Source of the DNA: DATARH01 sp963847345
GTDB lineage: Bacteria > Pseudomonadota > Alphaproteobacteria > ATCC43930 > CGMCC-115725
Assembly: GCA_963847345.1 (NCBI GenBank)
Contig: CAWJZU010000015.1
Location: 62,001 to 126,000 of the forward strand
Direction: 5' to 3'
DNA length: 64,000 bases
Below the pieces are notes generated by a model. That model ran no database searches. It saw only the letters and a list, made by a program, of their open reading frames with translations, and had not been told where the DNA came from. The first letter of the stretch is position 1. Each line of letters begins with the position of its first letter. The position numbers and the translations under genes are program-made. Shown here piece after piece: positions 1-7,329 of this stretch.

Positions 1-722
1 AGCGGGTCGGGTTCGTCGGCGATCTCGCGCGGCAATTCGCCGGAATCGGCCAGCTCGCGCACCGTCGCGGCGAGCCGATCGGGACGCGAAAAGATGTTGC
101 GTACCGCGAACATCAGGAGCGTGCCGACGCCGTGCTGCCGGGTCAGCGGAAAGACCGCCTCGCGCGCATTCTGGTGCATCATGTGAAACGCCACCATCAC
201 GACATCCCAGACGCCGTCCTGAGAGGCGCGCCGGATCATCTCGTGCCTCGGGTCGCCCGGCGCGGTCTCGGTAATGCCGAGATGGCGGAATTTTCCTTTC
301 TCTTTTTCGCGCAAGAGCGCCGGGGCAATCGCGTCCAGAGCGTGCGCATAGGCGCGCGGCGCCACCCCGTGAAGCTGGTACACGTCGATATAATCGGTGC
401 CGAGTTCCTTGAGCGAGCGGTCGAGGCTGGCGACGGCCTTCTCCGGCGTAGCGTCGGGGTTGCTGACGCCGAACGGCGCCTTGGTGCAGATCACGACCTG
501 CTCGCGCGGGACGCCGCGCAGCGCCTTGCCGAGCACCGGCTCGGTACCGTAGGACGCTGCCGTGTCGAACAAATTAACCCCGAGATCAAAGGCGGCCCGG
601 ATGATGCCGATCGCGTCCGTCTCGCTCTTGCCGGTGCCGAGCCCCAAGCGGCTGAAGCCGCCGCAGCCGAGCCCGGCGATGCTGACCTTGAGCCCGGTTC
701 GCCCGAGCGTCGTGTATTCCAT
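1..722 (-). CDS. Aldo/keto reductase, 3' end outside window
   Basis: NAD(P)H-dependent oxidoreductase of the aldo/keto reductase superfamily, acting on an unknown carbonyl or sugar substrate in the cytosol. About 240 residues are visible, and the C-terminus runs off the left edge. Reading leftward from the ATG at 722, the protein starts MEYTTLGRTGLKVS. The expected catalytic tetrad is visible: Asp53 and Tyr58 in FDTAASYG, Lys81 in CTKAPFG and His118 in YQLHG. A short GAGG ribosome site precedes the ATG. It is divergent from the DUF4242 gene across about 250 bp. The family is clear; the substrate is not. Confidence 0.88.
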   Translation of the reverse strand, partial: MEYTTLGRTGLKVSIAGLGCGGFSRLGLGTGKSETDAIGIIRAAFDLGVNLFDTAASYGTEPVLGKALRGVPREQVVICTKAPFGVSNPDATPEKAVASLDRSLKELGTDYIDVYQLHGVAPRAYAHALDAIAPALLREKEKGKFRHLGITETAPGDPRHEMIRRASQDGVWDVVMVAFHMMHQNAREAVFPLTRQHGVGTLLMFAVRNIFSRPDRLAATVRELADSGELPREIADEPDP

Positions 723-976
723 GCTTATCCAATCCTCGGTTGACCCGCCGTATATCGTTTGCTGAAGATGAGAGGAATCAGCAGAAAGCAATCGCCTGAG
801 GGTTGAGCCTGCGGCGGCCCGCTGCCGGCCCGCTTCCTAACCTCAACGACATACGATACGGCAAGAATATGGCTATCGGTCGGTCTCTAAAGGCAATCCC
901 GGTCAGGTGCAACCATGACTCGTCTCCGGCGTTCGCGGCCGGTACAATCGGCGCACACGGAGCTGGGAGGGAAATC

Positions 977-1261
977 ATGGCATTGCGCAAGTTCATCATC
1001 GAACGCGACATTCCCGGCGCCGGCAGCCTGGAGCGCGAGGAACTGAGGGGAGCCGCCGCCAAATCGAATGGCGTGCTGCGCGACCTCGGCCCCGACATCC
1101 AATGGGTCGAAAGCTATGTCGCCGCCGACAAGACGTTCTGCGTGTACCTGGCGAAAGACGAGGACATCATCCGCAAGCACGCCGAGATCAGCGGTTTTCC
1201 GGCGACCAAGATCACCGAAGTCCGCAAGATGATCGACCCGACCACTGAACAGGCCGGCTGA
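977..1261 (+). CDS. DUF4242 small protein
   Basis: A 94-residue cytosolic protein of the DUF4242 type, a small ferredoxin-like-fold family in which one actinobacterial member binds nickel. It begins MALRKFIIERDIPGAG and carries the family pattern of an early FIIERDIPG strand, a central 'WVESYVAADKTFCVYLA' stretch and a C-terminal 'ITEVRKMIDPTT'. The ATG at 977 is preferred over in-frame starts further upstream because GGGAGG lies 6 bases before it and homology would begin here. It stands alone, and no partner gene reveals its role. Function is unknown. Confidence 0.85.
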   Translation: MALRKFIIERDIPGAGSLEREELRGAAAKSNGVLRDLGPDIQWVESYVAADKTFCVYLAKDEDIIRKHAEISGFPATKITEVRKMIDPTTEQAG

Positions 1262-1545
1262 GGTCGGCCGGTTTTTCAGCCGACCGGTGGTTTGCGGCGA
1301 GGAACTTGGGGAGGCTTTTGGCGGTGATGGCGCCGTCAGGGGCTCTCGGCGTCCGGTTCGTCCGAGACCGCGCCGAAAGCAACTTCCGGGAAATCGGTCG
1401 CCGCATACCGCTTGACGATTGCATCGCAATGCCAGAGCAGCCGGCGCGTGCGTAGCTGAGAGTACGAGCGGCTCCGTTGACACCCTACCGGCCGCGGACT
1501 AAGTCACAGGCCTGATTGGGAACGTACGTTGCCGGAACCCTCCGC
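1262..1545. other. Intergenic region upstream of sdhC, with a possible promoter
   Basis: No convincing gene is seen in these 284 bases. A TTGACA hexamer at 1477-1482 is followed after 17 bases by TAAGTC at 1500-1505, which would place a sigma70-like promoter about 40 bases before the sdhC ATG. The -10 match is poor, so this is only a weak promoter candidate. Confidence 0.3.
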
Positions 1546-1939
1546 ATGACGATCGACCCGCGACCGCTGTCGCCGCACCTGCAAGTCTATCGCTGGCAGC
1601 TGACCTCGGTGCTGTCGATCCTGCACCGGTTCACCGGCATCGCGCTGACTGTCGGCACGATCCTGCTCGTGTGGTGGCTGCTCGCCGCCGCCAACGGGCC
1701 TGATACGTTCGAAGTCGGTGCAGTGGTTTCTCGGCTCGTGGCTGGGGCTGCTGCTGCTGTTCGGGTGGAGCGTCGCGCTGTTCTACCACCTCTGCAACGG
1801 CATCAGGCATTTGTGGTGGGACACCGGTCGCGGGCTCGATTTGCCCAGCGTCTATACGAGCGGCTGGGCGGTGCTGGCCGGCACCGCGATCCTGACGATC
1901 CTCGCGTGGATCGCCGGCATCGCGCAGTGGGGACCATAG
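1546..1939 (+). CDS. sdhC: Succinate dehydrogenase cytochrome b556 subunit (frameshifted)
   Basis: Membrane anchor of respiratory complex II, which helps bind heme b and ubiquinone. The protein starts MTIDPRPLSPHLQVYRWQ, followed by the SxxHR-type segment SVLSILHRFTG and a first membrane helix. The frame is lost near 1705-1716 after PDTFEV. The rest (QWFLGSWLGLLLLFGWSVALFYHLCNG..., with the heme-ligand-type His in FYHLCNGIRHLWWD, ending ...IAGIAQWGP) continues in the next frame from about 1714 to the TAG at 1937. One missing base restores a normal subunit of about 130 residues. Two bases separate it from sdhD. Reading straight through without the shift creates a false SdhC-SdhD fusion of 271 residues. 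Confidence 0.88.
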
Positions 1940-1941
1940 AT

Positions 1942-2331
1942 ATGGCGCAACCGGGGATGAGATCGCCATTGGGCCGGGCGATTGGGCTCGGCTCGGCGAA
2001 GGAAGGCGTCGAGCACTGGTGGTGGCAGCGGATCTCGTCGATCGCGCTGGTGCCGCTGGCGCTGTGGTTCGTGATCGCGGTCATCGGGCTGGCCGGGGCC
2101 GATCTCGACACCGTCATCCTGTGGCTCGATAATCCGGTCGCGGCGGTCCTGTTCGTCCTGCTGATCGCGGCGACGTTCTATCATGGCGCGCTCGGACTGC
2201 AGGTGGTCATCGAGGATTACGTCGGGAACGAGGGCGCCAAATTCGCCGCTCTGATCGTCATGAAGCTCGCGGCGTTCCTGCTCGCCGCGCTCGGCATCTT
2301 CTCCGTGCTCAAACTTGCGTTCGTTTCCTGA
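1942..2331 (+). CDS. sdhD: Succinate dehydrogenase hydrophobic anchor subunit
   Basis: Second membrane anchor of complex II, 129 residues with three hydrophobic helices. The start MAQPGMRSPLGRAIGLGSAK is the conserved N-terminus that leads into the 'EGVEHWWWQRISSIALVPL' helix, which includes the conserved RxSS quinone-site segment. His in 'ATFYHGALGLQVVIEDY' is the usual heme-facing position, and the D-Y pair follows it. The ATG at 1942 sits two bases after the sdhC stop, so the two are translationally close. The gene ends 46 bases before the chosen sdhA start. It is intact. Confidence 0.93.
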   Translation: MAQPGMRSPLGRAIGLGSAKEGVEHWWWQRISSIALVPLALWFVIAVIGLAGADLDTVILWLDNPVAAVLFVLLIAATFYHGALGLQVVIEDYVGNEGAKFAALIVMKLAAFLLAALGIFSVLKLAFVS

Positions 2332-2377
2332 GGGTGTTCCCCGAAGGCGCGAACGGCACCCAAAGGAATTCAGGCCG

Positions 2378-4171
2378 ATGCCTGCCGCCTATCCGATCAC
2401 CGATCATGAGTACGATGTCGTCGTTGTCGGCGCCGGCGGCGCGGGTCTGCGCGCGACCCTGGGCGCGACGCTGGCCGGGCTGAACACCGCGTGCATTTCG
2501 AAGGTATTTCCGACGCGCAGCCACACGGTCGCGGCGCAGGGCGGTATCGCCGCCGCGCTCGGCAACATGAGCGACGACGACTGGCGCTGGCACATGTACG
2601 ACACGGTCAAGGGGTCGGATTGGCTTGGCGACCAGGACGCGATCGAATATATGTGCCGCCAGGCGATTCCGGCCGTCATCGAGCTCGAACATTTCGGTGT
2701 GCCGTTCTCGCGCACCGAACTCGGGCAGATCTATCAGCGCCCATTCGGCGGCCATATGAAGGAATACGGCGATGGCGCGCCGGCAAATCGCGCGTGCGCC
2801 GCCGCCGACCGCACTGGGCACGCGATCATCCACACGCTTTATCAGCAATCGCTGCGCAATAACGCCGAGTTTTTTGTCGAGTATTTCGCGCTCGACCTGA
2901 TCATGGACGACGAGGGTGTCTGCCGCGGCGTCATGGCGTGGAATCTAGAGGACGGTACGATCCACCGCTTTCGCGCGCACATCGTCATGATCGCCACCGG
3001 CGGCTACGGGCGGGCCTATTTCTCCTGCACTTCGGCGCATACCTGCACCGGCGACGGCAACGCGATGGTCTTACGCGCCGGTCTGCCGCTGCAGGACATG
3101 GAATTCATCCAGTTCCACCCGACCGGCATCTATGGCGCCGGCTGTCTGATCACCGAGGGGGCGCGCGGCGAGGGCGGCTATGTCACGAACAGCGAGGGTG
3201 AGCGCTTTATGGAGCGCTACGCGCCGCACGCGAAGGACCTGGCGTCGCGCGACGTCGTCAGCCGCTCGATGACGGTCGAAATCCGCGAGGGGCGCGGCTG
3301 TGGCCCCTTGAAGGACCATATTCTGCTGCATCTCGAACATCTCGACCCGAAGATCCTGAACGAGCGGCTGCCCGGCATCTCGGAAACGGCGAAGATTTTC
3401 GCCGGCGTCGATGTGACGCGCGAGCCGATCCCGATCCTGCCGACCGTGCATTACGATATGGGCGGCATCCCGACCAACTATCACGGCGAGGTGTTGCGCC
3501 CGACCGACAGCGACCCCGACGCGGTCGTCTCCGGGCTGATGGCGATCGGCGAGGCGGCGAGCGTGTCGGTGCACGGCGCCAACCGTTTGGGGTGCAATTC
3601 GCTGCTCGACATCGTCGTGTTCGGGCGAGCCGCGGCGCTGCGGGCGGGTGAACTGGTGCGTCCGGGGCAGAAGCACGCGCCGCTGCCCGCCAATGCCGGC
3701 GAGGAGGCGCTCGCCCGGCTCGACGCCGTGCGCCACGCCGATGGCCAGCTGAAAACCGGCGAAATCCGCATGCATATGCAGCGGGTGATGCAGGACAATT
3801 GCGCCGTCTTCCGCACCGCCGAAATCCTCAAGGAAGGCGTCCAGAAGATCGAGCAAGCCGCGAAGACCTACGCCGATTTGGGCCTTAATGACCGCTCGAT
3901 GATCTGGAACAGCGATCTGGTCGAGGCGTTGGAACTCGAAAACCTGATGGAACAGGCGGTCGTGACGATGCATTCCGCGCGCAACCGCACCGAGAGCCGC
4001 GGCGCGCATGCTCGCGAGGATTACCCCGAGCGCGATGATGAAAACTGGCTGAAGCACACGTTGTCATGGCTCGACCACGACGGCGGCGTGCGGCTCGGCT
4101 CCCGCCCGGTGCACCTGTACACGCTGTCGAACGAGGTGCAGGCGTTTCCGCCGAAAGCGCGTGTGTATTAA
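2378..4171 (+). CDS. sdhA: Succinate dehydrogenase flavoprotein subunit
   Basis: Catalytic subunit of complex II, which oxidises succinate to fumarate in the TCA cycle on the inner face of the membrane. It has 597 residues, normal for the family. The FAD-binding GAGGAG motif is at residues 18-23, and His49 in 'SHTVAAQGG' is the covalent flavin attachment site. 'FHPTGI' and 'HGANRLGCNSLLD' are conserved active-site and FAD segments. The C-terminal helical domain ends 'NEVQAFPPKARVY'. The ATG at 2378 (MPAAYPITDHEYDVV) is preferred over an upstream in-frame start that would overlap sdhD. It is intact and followed by a palindromic element rather than directly by sdhB. Confidence 0.97.
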   Translation: MPAAYPITDHEYDVVVVGAGGAGLRATLGATLAGLNTACISKVFPTRSHTVAAQGGIAAALGNMSDDDWRWHMYDTVKGSDWLGDQDAIEYMCRQAIPAVIELEHFGVPFSRTELGQIYQRPFGGHMKEYGDGAPANRACAAADRTGHAIIHTLYQQSLRNNAEFFVEYFALDLIMDDEGVCRGVMAWNLEDGTIHRFRAHIVMIATGGYGRAYFSCTSAHTCTGDGNAMVLRAGLPLQDMEFIQFHPTGIYGAGCLITEGARGEGGYVTNSEGERFMERYAPHAKDLASRDVVSRSMTVEIREGRGCGPLKDHILLHLEHLDPKILNERLPGISETAKIFAGVDVTREPIPILPTVHYDMGGIPTNYHGEVLRPTDSDPDAVVSGLMAIGEAASVSVHGANRLGCNSLLDIVVFGRAAALRAGELVRPGQKHAPLPANAGEEALARLDAVRHADGQLKTGEIRMHMQRVMQDNCAVFRTAEILKEGVQKIEQAAKTYADLGLNDRSMIWNSDLVEALELENLMEQAVVTMHSARNRTESRGAHAREDYPERDDENWLKHTLSWLDHDGGVRLGSRPVHLYTLSNEVQAFPPKARVY

Positions 4172-4179
4172 CAAACAAA

Positions 4180-4304
4180 TTGTCATTGCGAGCCCACGGA
4201 TCGGCGCACCGCGCCGCCCGAGGACAGGCTGCGCGAAGCCATCTCGCGCCGTCACGGAAGCAGGCTGTCGAGATGCTTCTCGCTTTCGCTCCTCGCAATG
4301 ACAA
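4180..4304. repeat. MITE/REP-like palindromic element between sdhA and sdhB
   Basis: A 125-base element bounded by a perfect 13-base inverted repeat: TTGTCATTGCGAG at 4180-4192 and its complement at 4292-4304. A second, internal pairing is GAAGCCATCTCG (4235-4246) with CGAGATGCTTC (4269-4279), one base bulged. It has no coding capacity. Termini of the 'GTCATTGCGAG' type are common in dispersed bacterial palindromic repeats. Inserted inside an operon, it could fold in the mRNA and set the sdhA to sdhB ratio. Confidence 0.82.
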
Positions 4305-4324
4305 CTAATCGGATGTCACTGTAA

Positions 4325-5104
4325 ATGGCCGAATTCACGCTGCCCGCCAATTCGAAGATCGGCACCGGCACGACCTGGGACGCGCCGCCGGGCGCGAAAA
4401 ACCCGCGCCGCTTCCGGATCTACCGCTGGAACCCGGAAAGCGGCCGCAACCCGGTGATCGATACCTACACGCTCGACCTCGCCGATTGCGGGCCGATGGT
4501 TCTCGACGCGCTGATCAAGATCAAGGACCAGATCGACACGACCTTGACCTTCCGGCGCTCGTGCCGCGAGGGGATCTGCGGCTCGTGCGCGATGAACATC
4601 GACGGCACGAACACCTTGGCCTGCCTGAAGGCGATCGACGACATCAAGGGCGACGTCAAGATCTACCCGCTGCCGCACATGCCGGTCGTCAAGGACCTGG
4701 TGCCGGACCTCACCCACATCTACGCGCAGTACCACTCGATCCAGCCCTGGCTGCAAACCGAAAGCCCGCCGCCGCCCGACCGCGAGCGGCCGCAATCGAT
4801 CGAGGAGCGGGCCCGGCTCGACGGGTTGTGGGAATGCATCCTGTGCTTCTGCTGCACGACCGCGTGCCCGTCCTACTGGTGGAGCGGCGAGCGCTATCTC
4901 GGCCCGGCGGTACTGCTGCAGGCCTATCGCTGGCTGGCCGACAGCCGCGACGAGAAGACCGGCGAGCGGCTCGACGCGCTGGAAGACCCGTTCCGGCTCT
5001 ATCGCTGCCACACGATCATGAACTGCACCCGGACCTGCCCGAAGAACCTAAACCCCGCCAAGGCGATCGCCGAAATCAAGAAGATGCTGGTGCTGCGGCG
5101 GTAA
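4325..5104 (+). CDS. sdhB: Succinate dehydrogenase iron-sulfur subunit
   Basis: Electron-transfer subunit of complex II, 259 residues. The N-terminal ferredoxin domain has the [2Fe-2S] ligands Cys80, Cys85, Cys88 and Cys100 (CREGICGSC ... C). The C-terminal domain supplies Cys171, Cys174, Cys177 and Cys238 for [4Fe-4S], and Cys181, Cys228 and Cys234 for [3Fe-4S]. All ligands align with the E. coli spacing. The ATG at 4325 lies 20 bases after the palindromic element and has no obvious Shine-Dalgarno sequence, so translation may depend on the upstream structure or on transcription through sdhA. Intact and final gene of the operon. Confidence 0.97.
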   Translation: MAEFTLPANSKIGTGTTWDAPPGAKNPRRFRIYRWNPESGRNPVIDTYTLDLADCGPMVLDALIKIKDQIDTTLTFRRSCREGICGSCAMNIDGTNTLACLKAIDDIKGDVKIYPLPHMPVVKDLVPDLTHIYAQYHSIQPWLQTESPPPPDRERPQSIEERARLDGLWECILCFCCTTACPSYWWSGERYLGPAVLLQAYRWLADSRDEKTGERLDALEDPFRLYRCHTIMNCTRTCPKNLNPAKAIAEIKKMLVLRR

Positions 5105-5130
5105 GTGCCGTACCGCGCCACGGGCAGCGA

Positions 5131-5618
5131 TCAGCGCGGGCCGAGATAGGCGAGCTGCGGCAGGTATAGCTGCAGAAACGCGGCTGCACCGGCCGGACAT
5201 AGAAGACCCCAGTCCCGCGCGGACAGTCGGGCGGGCGGAAGCTTTCCAGCGACTGCACCTCGAACTCGTACTGCGCGCCGGGACCAAGCTGCACGGTTGG
5301 GAACTGGTTGGTGTCGGAGCCGCAGCTATCGACCGTAAACGTGTAGGTTCCCGGCGCGAAATCGCGATAGAAGATCGTCCCCGGCATGCTCGGCGTCATC
5401 GGTGCGCCGTTCACGTACATCATGGGGGTCGACAGGGCTTCCGACGGTTCGAACTGGCGCAGGAACCAGACCCGCGCGAGGCTCGTGGGCGGCGGCGCAA
5501 GCTGCATTGTCTGCGCCCCCGCCGGCGGAATTACTGCTTGCGTCAGAAGCGGCATCAATGCGGCCGCGAGTGCCACGAATGACGCTGAAAGCAATCGGGT
5601 TCGCCCGGCGCTTACCAA
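5131..5618 (-). CDS. Secreted hypothetical protein (C-terminus frameshifted)
   Basis: Exported protein of about 162 residues with no named function. Reading from a TTG at 5618, preceded by a GGAAAGGA site, it has a basic start, a hydrophobic stretch (SFVALAAALMPLLTQAVI) and a likely signal cleavage near 'AGAQT'. The mature part contains 'SLARVWFLRQFEP' and 'NGAPMTPSMPGTIFYRDFAP', then a beta-rich region resembling the small DUF2846-like envelope proteins; that resemblance is an impression only. Near 5185-5195 one base appears lost. The alternate frame gives 'AAFLQLYLPQLAYLGPR' and stops at 5131-5133, a more natural end than the run-on arginine-rich tail. It converges on sdhB. Confidence 0.6.
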
Positions 5619-5700
5619 CTCGGTATCCTTTCCCTGAGCATGCAGCGGACACAGCCGCCATGACCGGCCTGTAGATAGGTATTCGCCAAGGAGGAAACAG

Positions 5701-6947
5701 ATGATCGTGCTGAAAGGCGGCAGGCTGATCGACGGCACCGGCTCCGGACCCGTCAACGGGGCAACGATCGTTGTCAAGAACAACCGGATAGACGCCGTCA
5801 CGACGCGCGACGAAAGCGAATTTCCGGCGGGCGCGCAGGTCATCGACTTGTCGGGGATGACGATCCTGCCCGGTCTGATCGATTGCCACGACCACATGGC
5901 CAATCATCGCTATGACATGGCGCATCGCTGGCGGCTCGACGAACCGCAGAGCACCAGGCACCTGCGCACCGCCGCGGTGCTGAAGCAGACGCTGGCCGCC
6001 GGCTATACCGCCGATCCGCGACGCCGCCGGGCTTGATACCGGGTTCAAGCGGGCGATCGAGGAAGGGCTGATCGACGGTCCGCGGCTGATGCTGTCGCTG
6101 TCGATCATCTCGCCGATCGGCGGCATCGGCGACGCGATCAGCCCGTCGGGGCTGGCGCTCGACGATTGCTGCTGCATCCCCGGCGACCCGCTGGTGCCGC
6201 ATAGCGTCGTGACGAGCCTCGCCGATGTGCGCGACGTCGTGCGCAAGATGGTGCGGGCCGGCGCGGACGTGATCAAATGCGCCACGACCGGCGGGGCCAG
6301 CTCGCGACCCGGGCACGGGCCGCGCGACGGCGCCTTCACCCTCGACGAGATGCGCACACTGGTCGACGAGGCGCAGGGCGCACGACCGCCGCGTGATGTG
6401 CCACGCGCTCGGCGGGCGCGGCCTCGATATCGCGATCGAGGCCGGCGTCAATTCGATCGAGCACGGCTGTTATCTGGCCGAGGATCCGCGCCACCTCGAA
6501 CGCATGGCCGAGCGCGGCATGTTTTTCGTGCCGACGCTCCTCGTCTACGAGTACCACCGCCGCTCGCCGCAGCCGCATGTGCGCGAGCGCGCCGAAGCAT
6601 TGCAGGAGGCGCACGTTACGGCGATCCGCCGCGCGCTCGACCTCGGCGTCCGGGTCGTGGCCGGCACCGACGCCGGCGGCCACGGTCACCCGGCCAATGC
6701 CGGCGAACTCGACTGCCTGGTCCGGGCCGGATTGACCCCGATGCAGGCGCTGCAAGCCGCGACCGGCTGGGCCGCCGAGTGCCTGGGCTGGGAGGACCGG
6801 CTCGGCACCGTCGCGCCCGGAAAGCTCGCCGATCTCGTCGTGATCGACGGCGATCCGCTCGCCGACATTTCCGTATTGTGCGACCCGGACCGGATCGCGC
6901 TGGTCATAAAGGACGGCAAGATCGCCGCGAACCGGATGCCCACCTGA
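5701..6947 (+). CDS. Metal-dependent amidohydrolase (two frameshifts)
   Basis: Amidohydrolase-superfamily enzyme of the imidazolonepropionase/Xaa-Pro dipeptidase-like group, hydrolysing an unknown amide or cyclic substrate. Metal-site signatures are all present: HxH in 'IDCHDHM', the carboxylated Lys in 'DVIKCATTGG', His in 'VMCHALGG', His in 'SIEHGCYLA' and Asp in 'AGTDAGGHG'. The ATG at 5701 follows a perfect AAGGAGG. The frame is broken by one extra base near 6011 (...AAGYTA / IRDAAGLDTGF...) and another near 6380 (...VDEAQ / AHDRRVM...). The true protein is about 415 residues. It shares its last base with the next start (TGATG at 6945-6949), so the two form an operon. Confidence 0.85.
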
Positions 6948-7297
6948 TGCCCGACGAAGGTCCCCTTGTGCCGCCTCGTCCCGATCCCCATGATCCGGGC
7001 ATGGAGGCGCGCGTCACAGCGTTGGAATCGGCGATCGGCGAGATACTCGCCGAGCTGCGGGGCCTGCGCCGCGACATGAGTGGCATCAAGCAGGACGTCT
7101 CCGGTCTGAAGCAGGACGTGACCGGCCTCAAGCAAAACGTGACGGATCTGACATCGACGACGCGCAAGATGGAGCTTGACCTCGCCCGTATGGATGGCCG
7201 CGTGTCGCAGATGCCGACATTGCTCCAGCTGATCACAGTGGTCGTCGCGATCTGGGGGATGGCGTTCGCGACGCTACGCTTCGCCGGCATGCATTGA
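6947..7297 (+). CDS. Small coiled-coil protein with C-terminal membrane anchor
   Basis: 116 residues, family not recognised. A polar N-terminus precedes a long predicted coiled coil (about residues 18-90) with leucine-spaced heptads, and a single hydrophobic segment 'LLQLITVVVAIWGMAFATL' lies near the C-terminus. The middle contains three exact heptads of the form (S/T)G(I/L)KQ(D/N)V. This layout is typical of tail-anchored scaffold or phage/toxin-associated small proteins, but no function can be assigned. Its start overlaps the amidohydrolase stop. It ends 32 bases from the convergent RND gene. Confidence 0.75.
   Translation: MPDEGPLVPPRPDPHDPGMEARVTALESAIGEILAELRGLRRDMSGIKQDVSGLKQDVTGLKQNVTDLTSTTRKMELDLARMDGRVSQMPTLLQLITVVVAIWGMAFATLRFAGMH
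7079..7141 (+). repeat. Three tandem 21-base repeats coding heptads
   Basis: Three consecutive 21-base units encode SGIKQDV, SGLKQDV and TGLKQNV, followed by the degenerate start of a fourth (TDL). They lie inside the coiled-coil gene and could expand or contract without changing frame. Confidence 0.85.
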
Positions 7298-7329
7298 GGC
7301 CCGCCGACCGTATTTCGGCGACGATCTGA

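Noticed and set aside
1516..2331. A single 271-residue SdhC-SdhD fusion frame
   Set aside because: The middle of the translation is arginine-rich non-membrane sequence, while the alternate frame from about 1714 gives the correct SdhC helices and stops two bases before the SdhD start.
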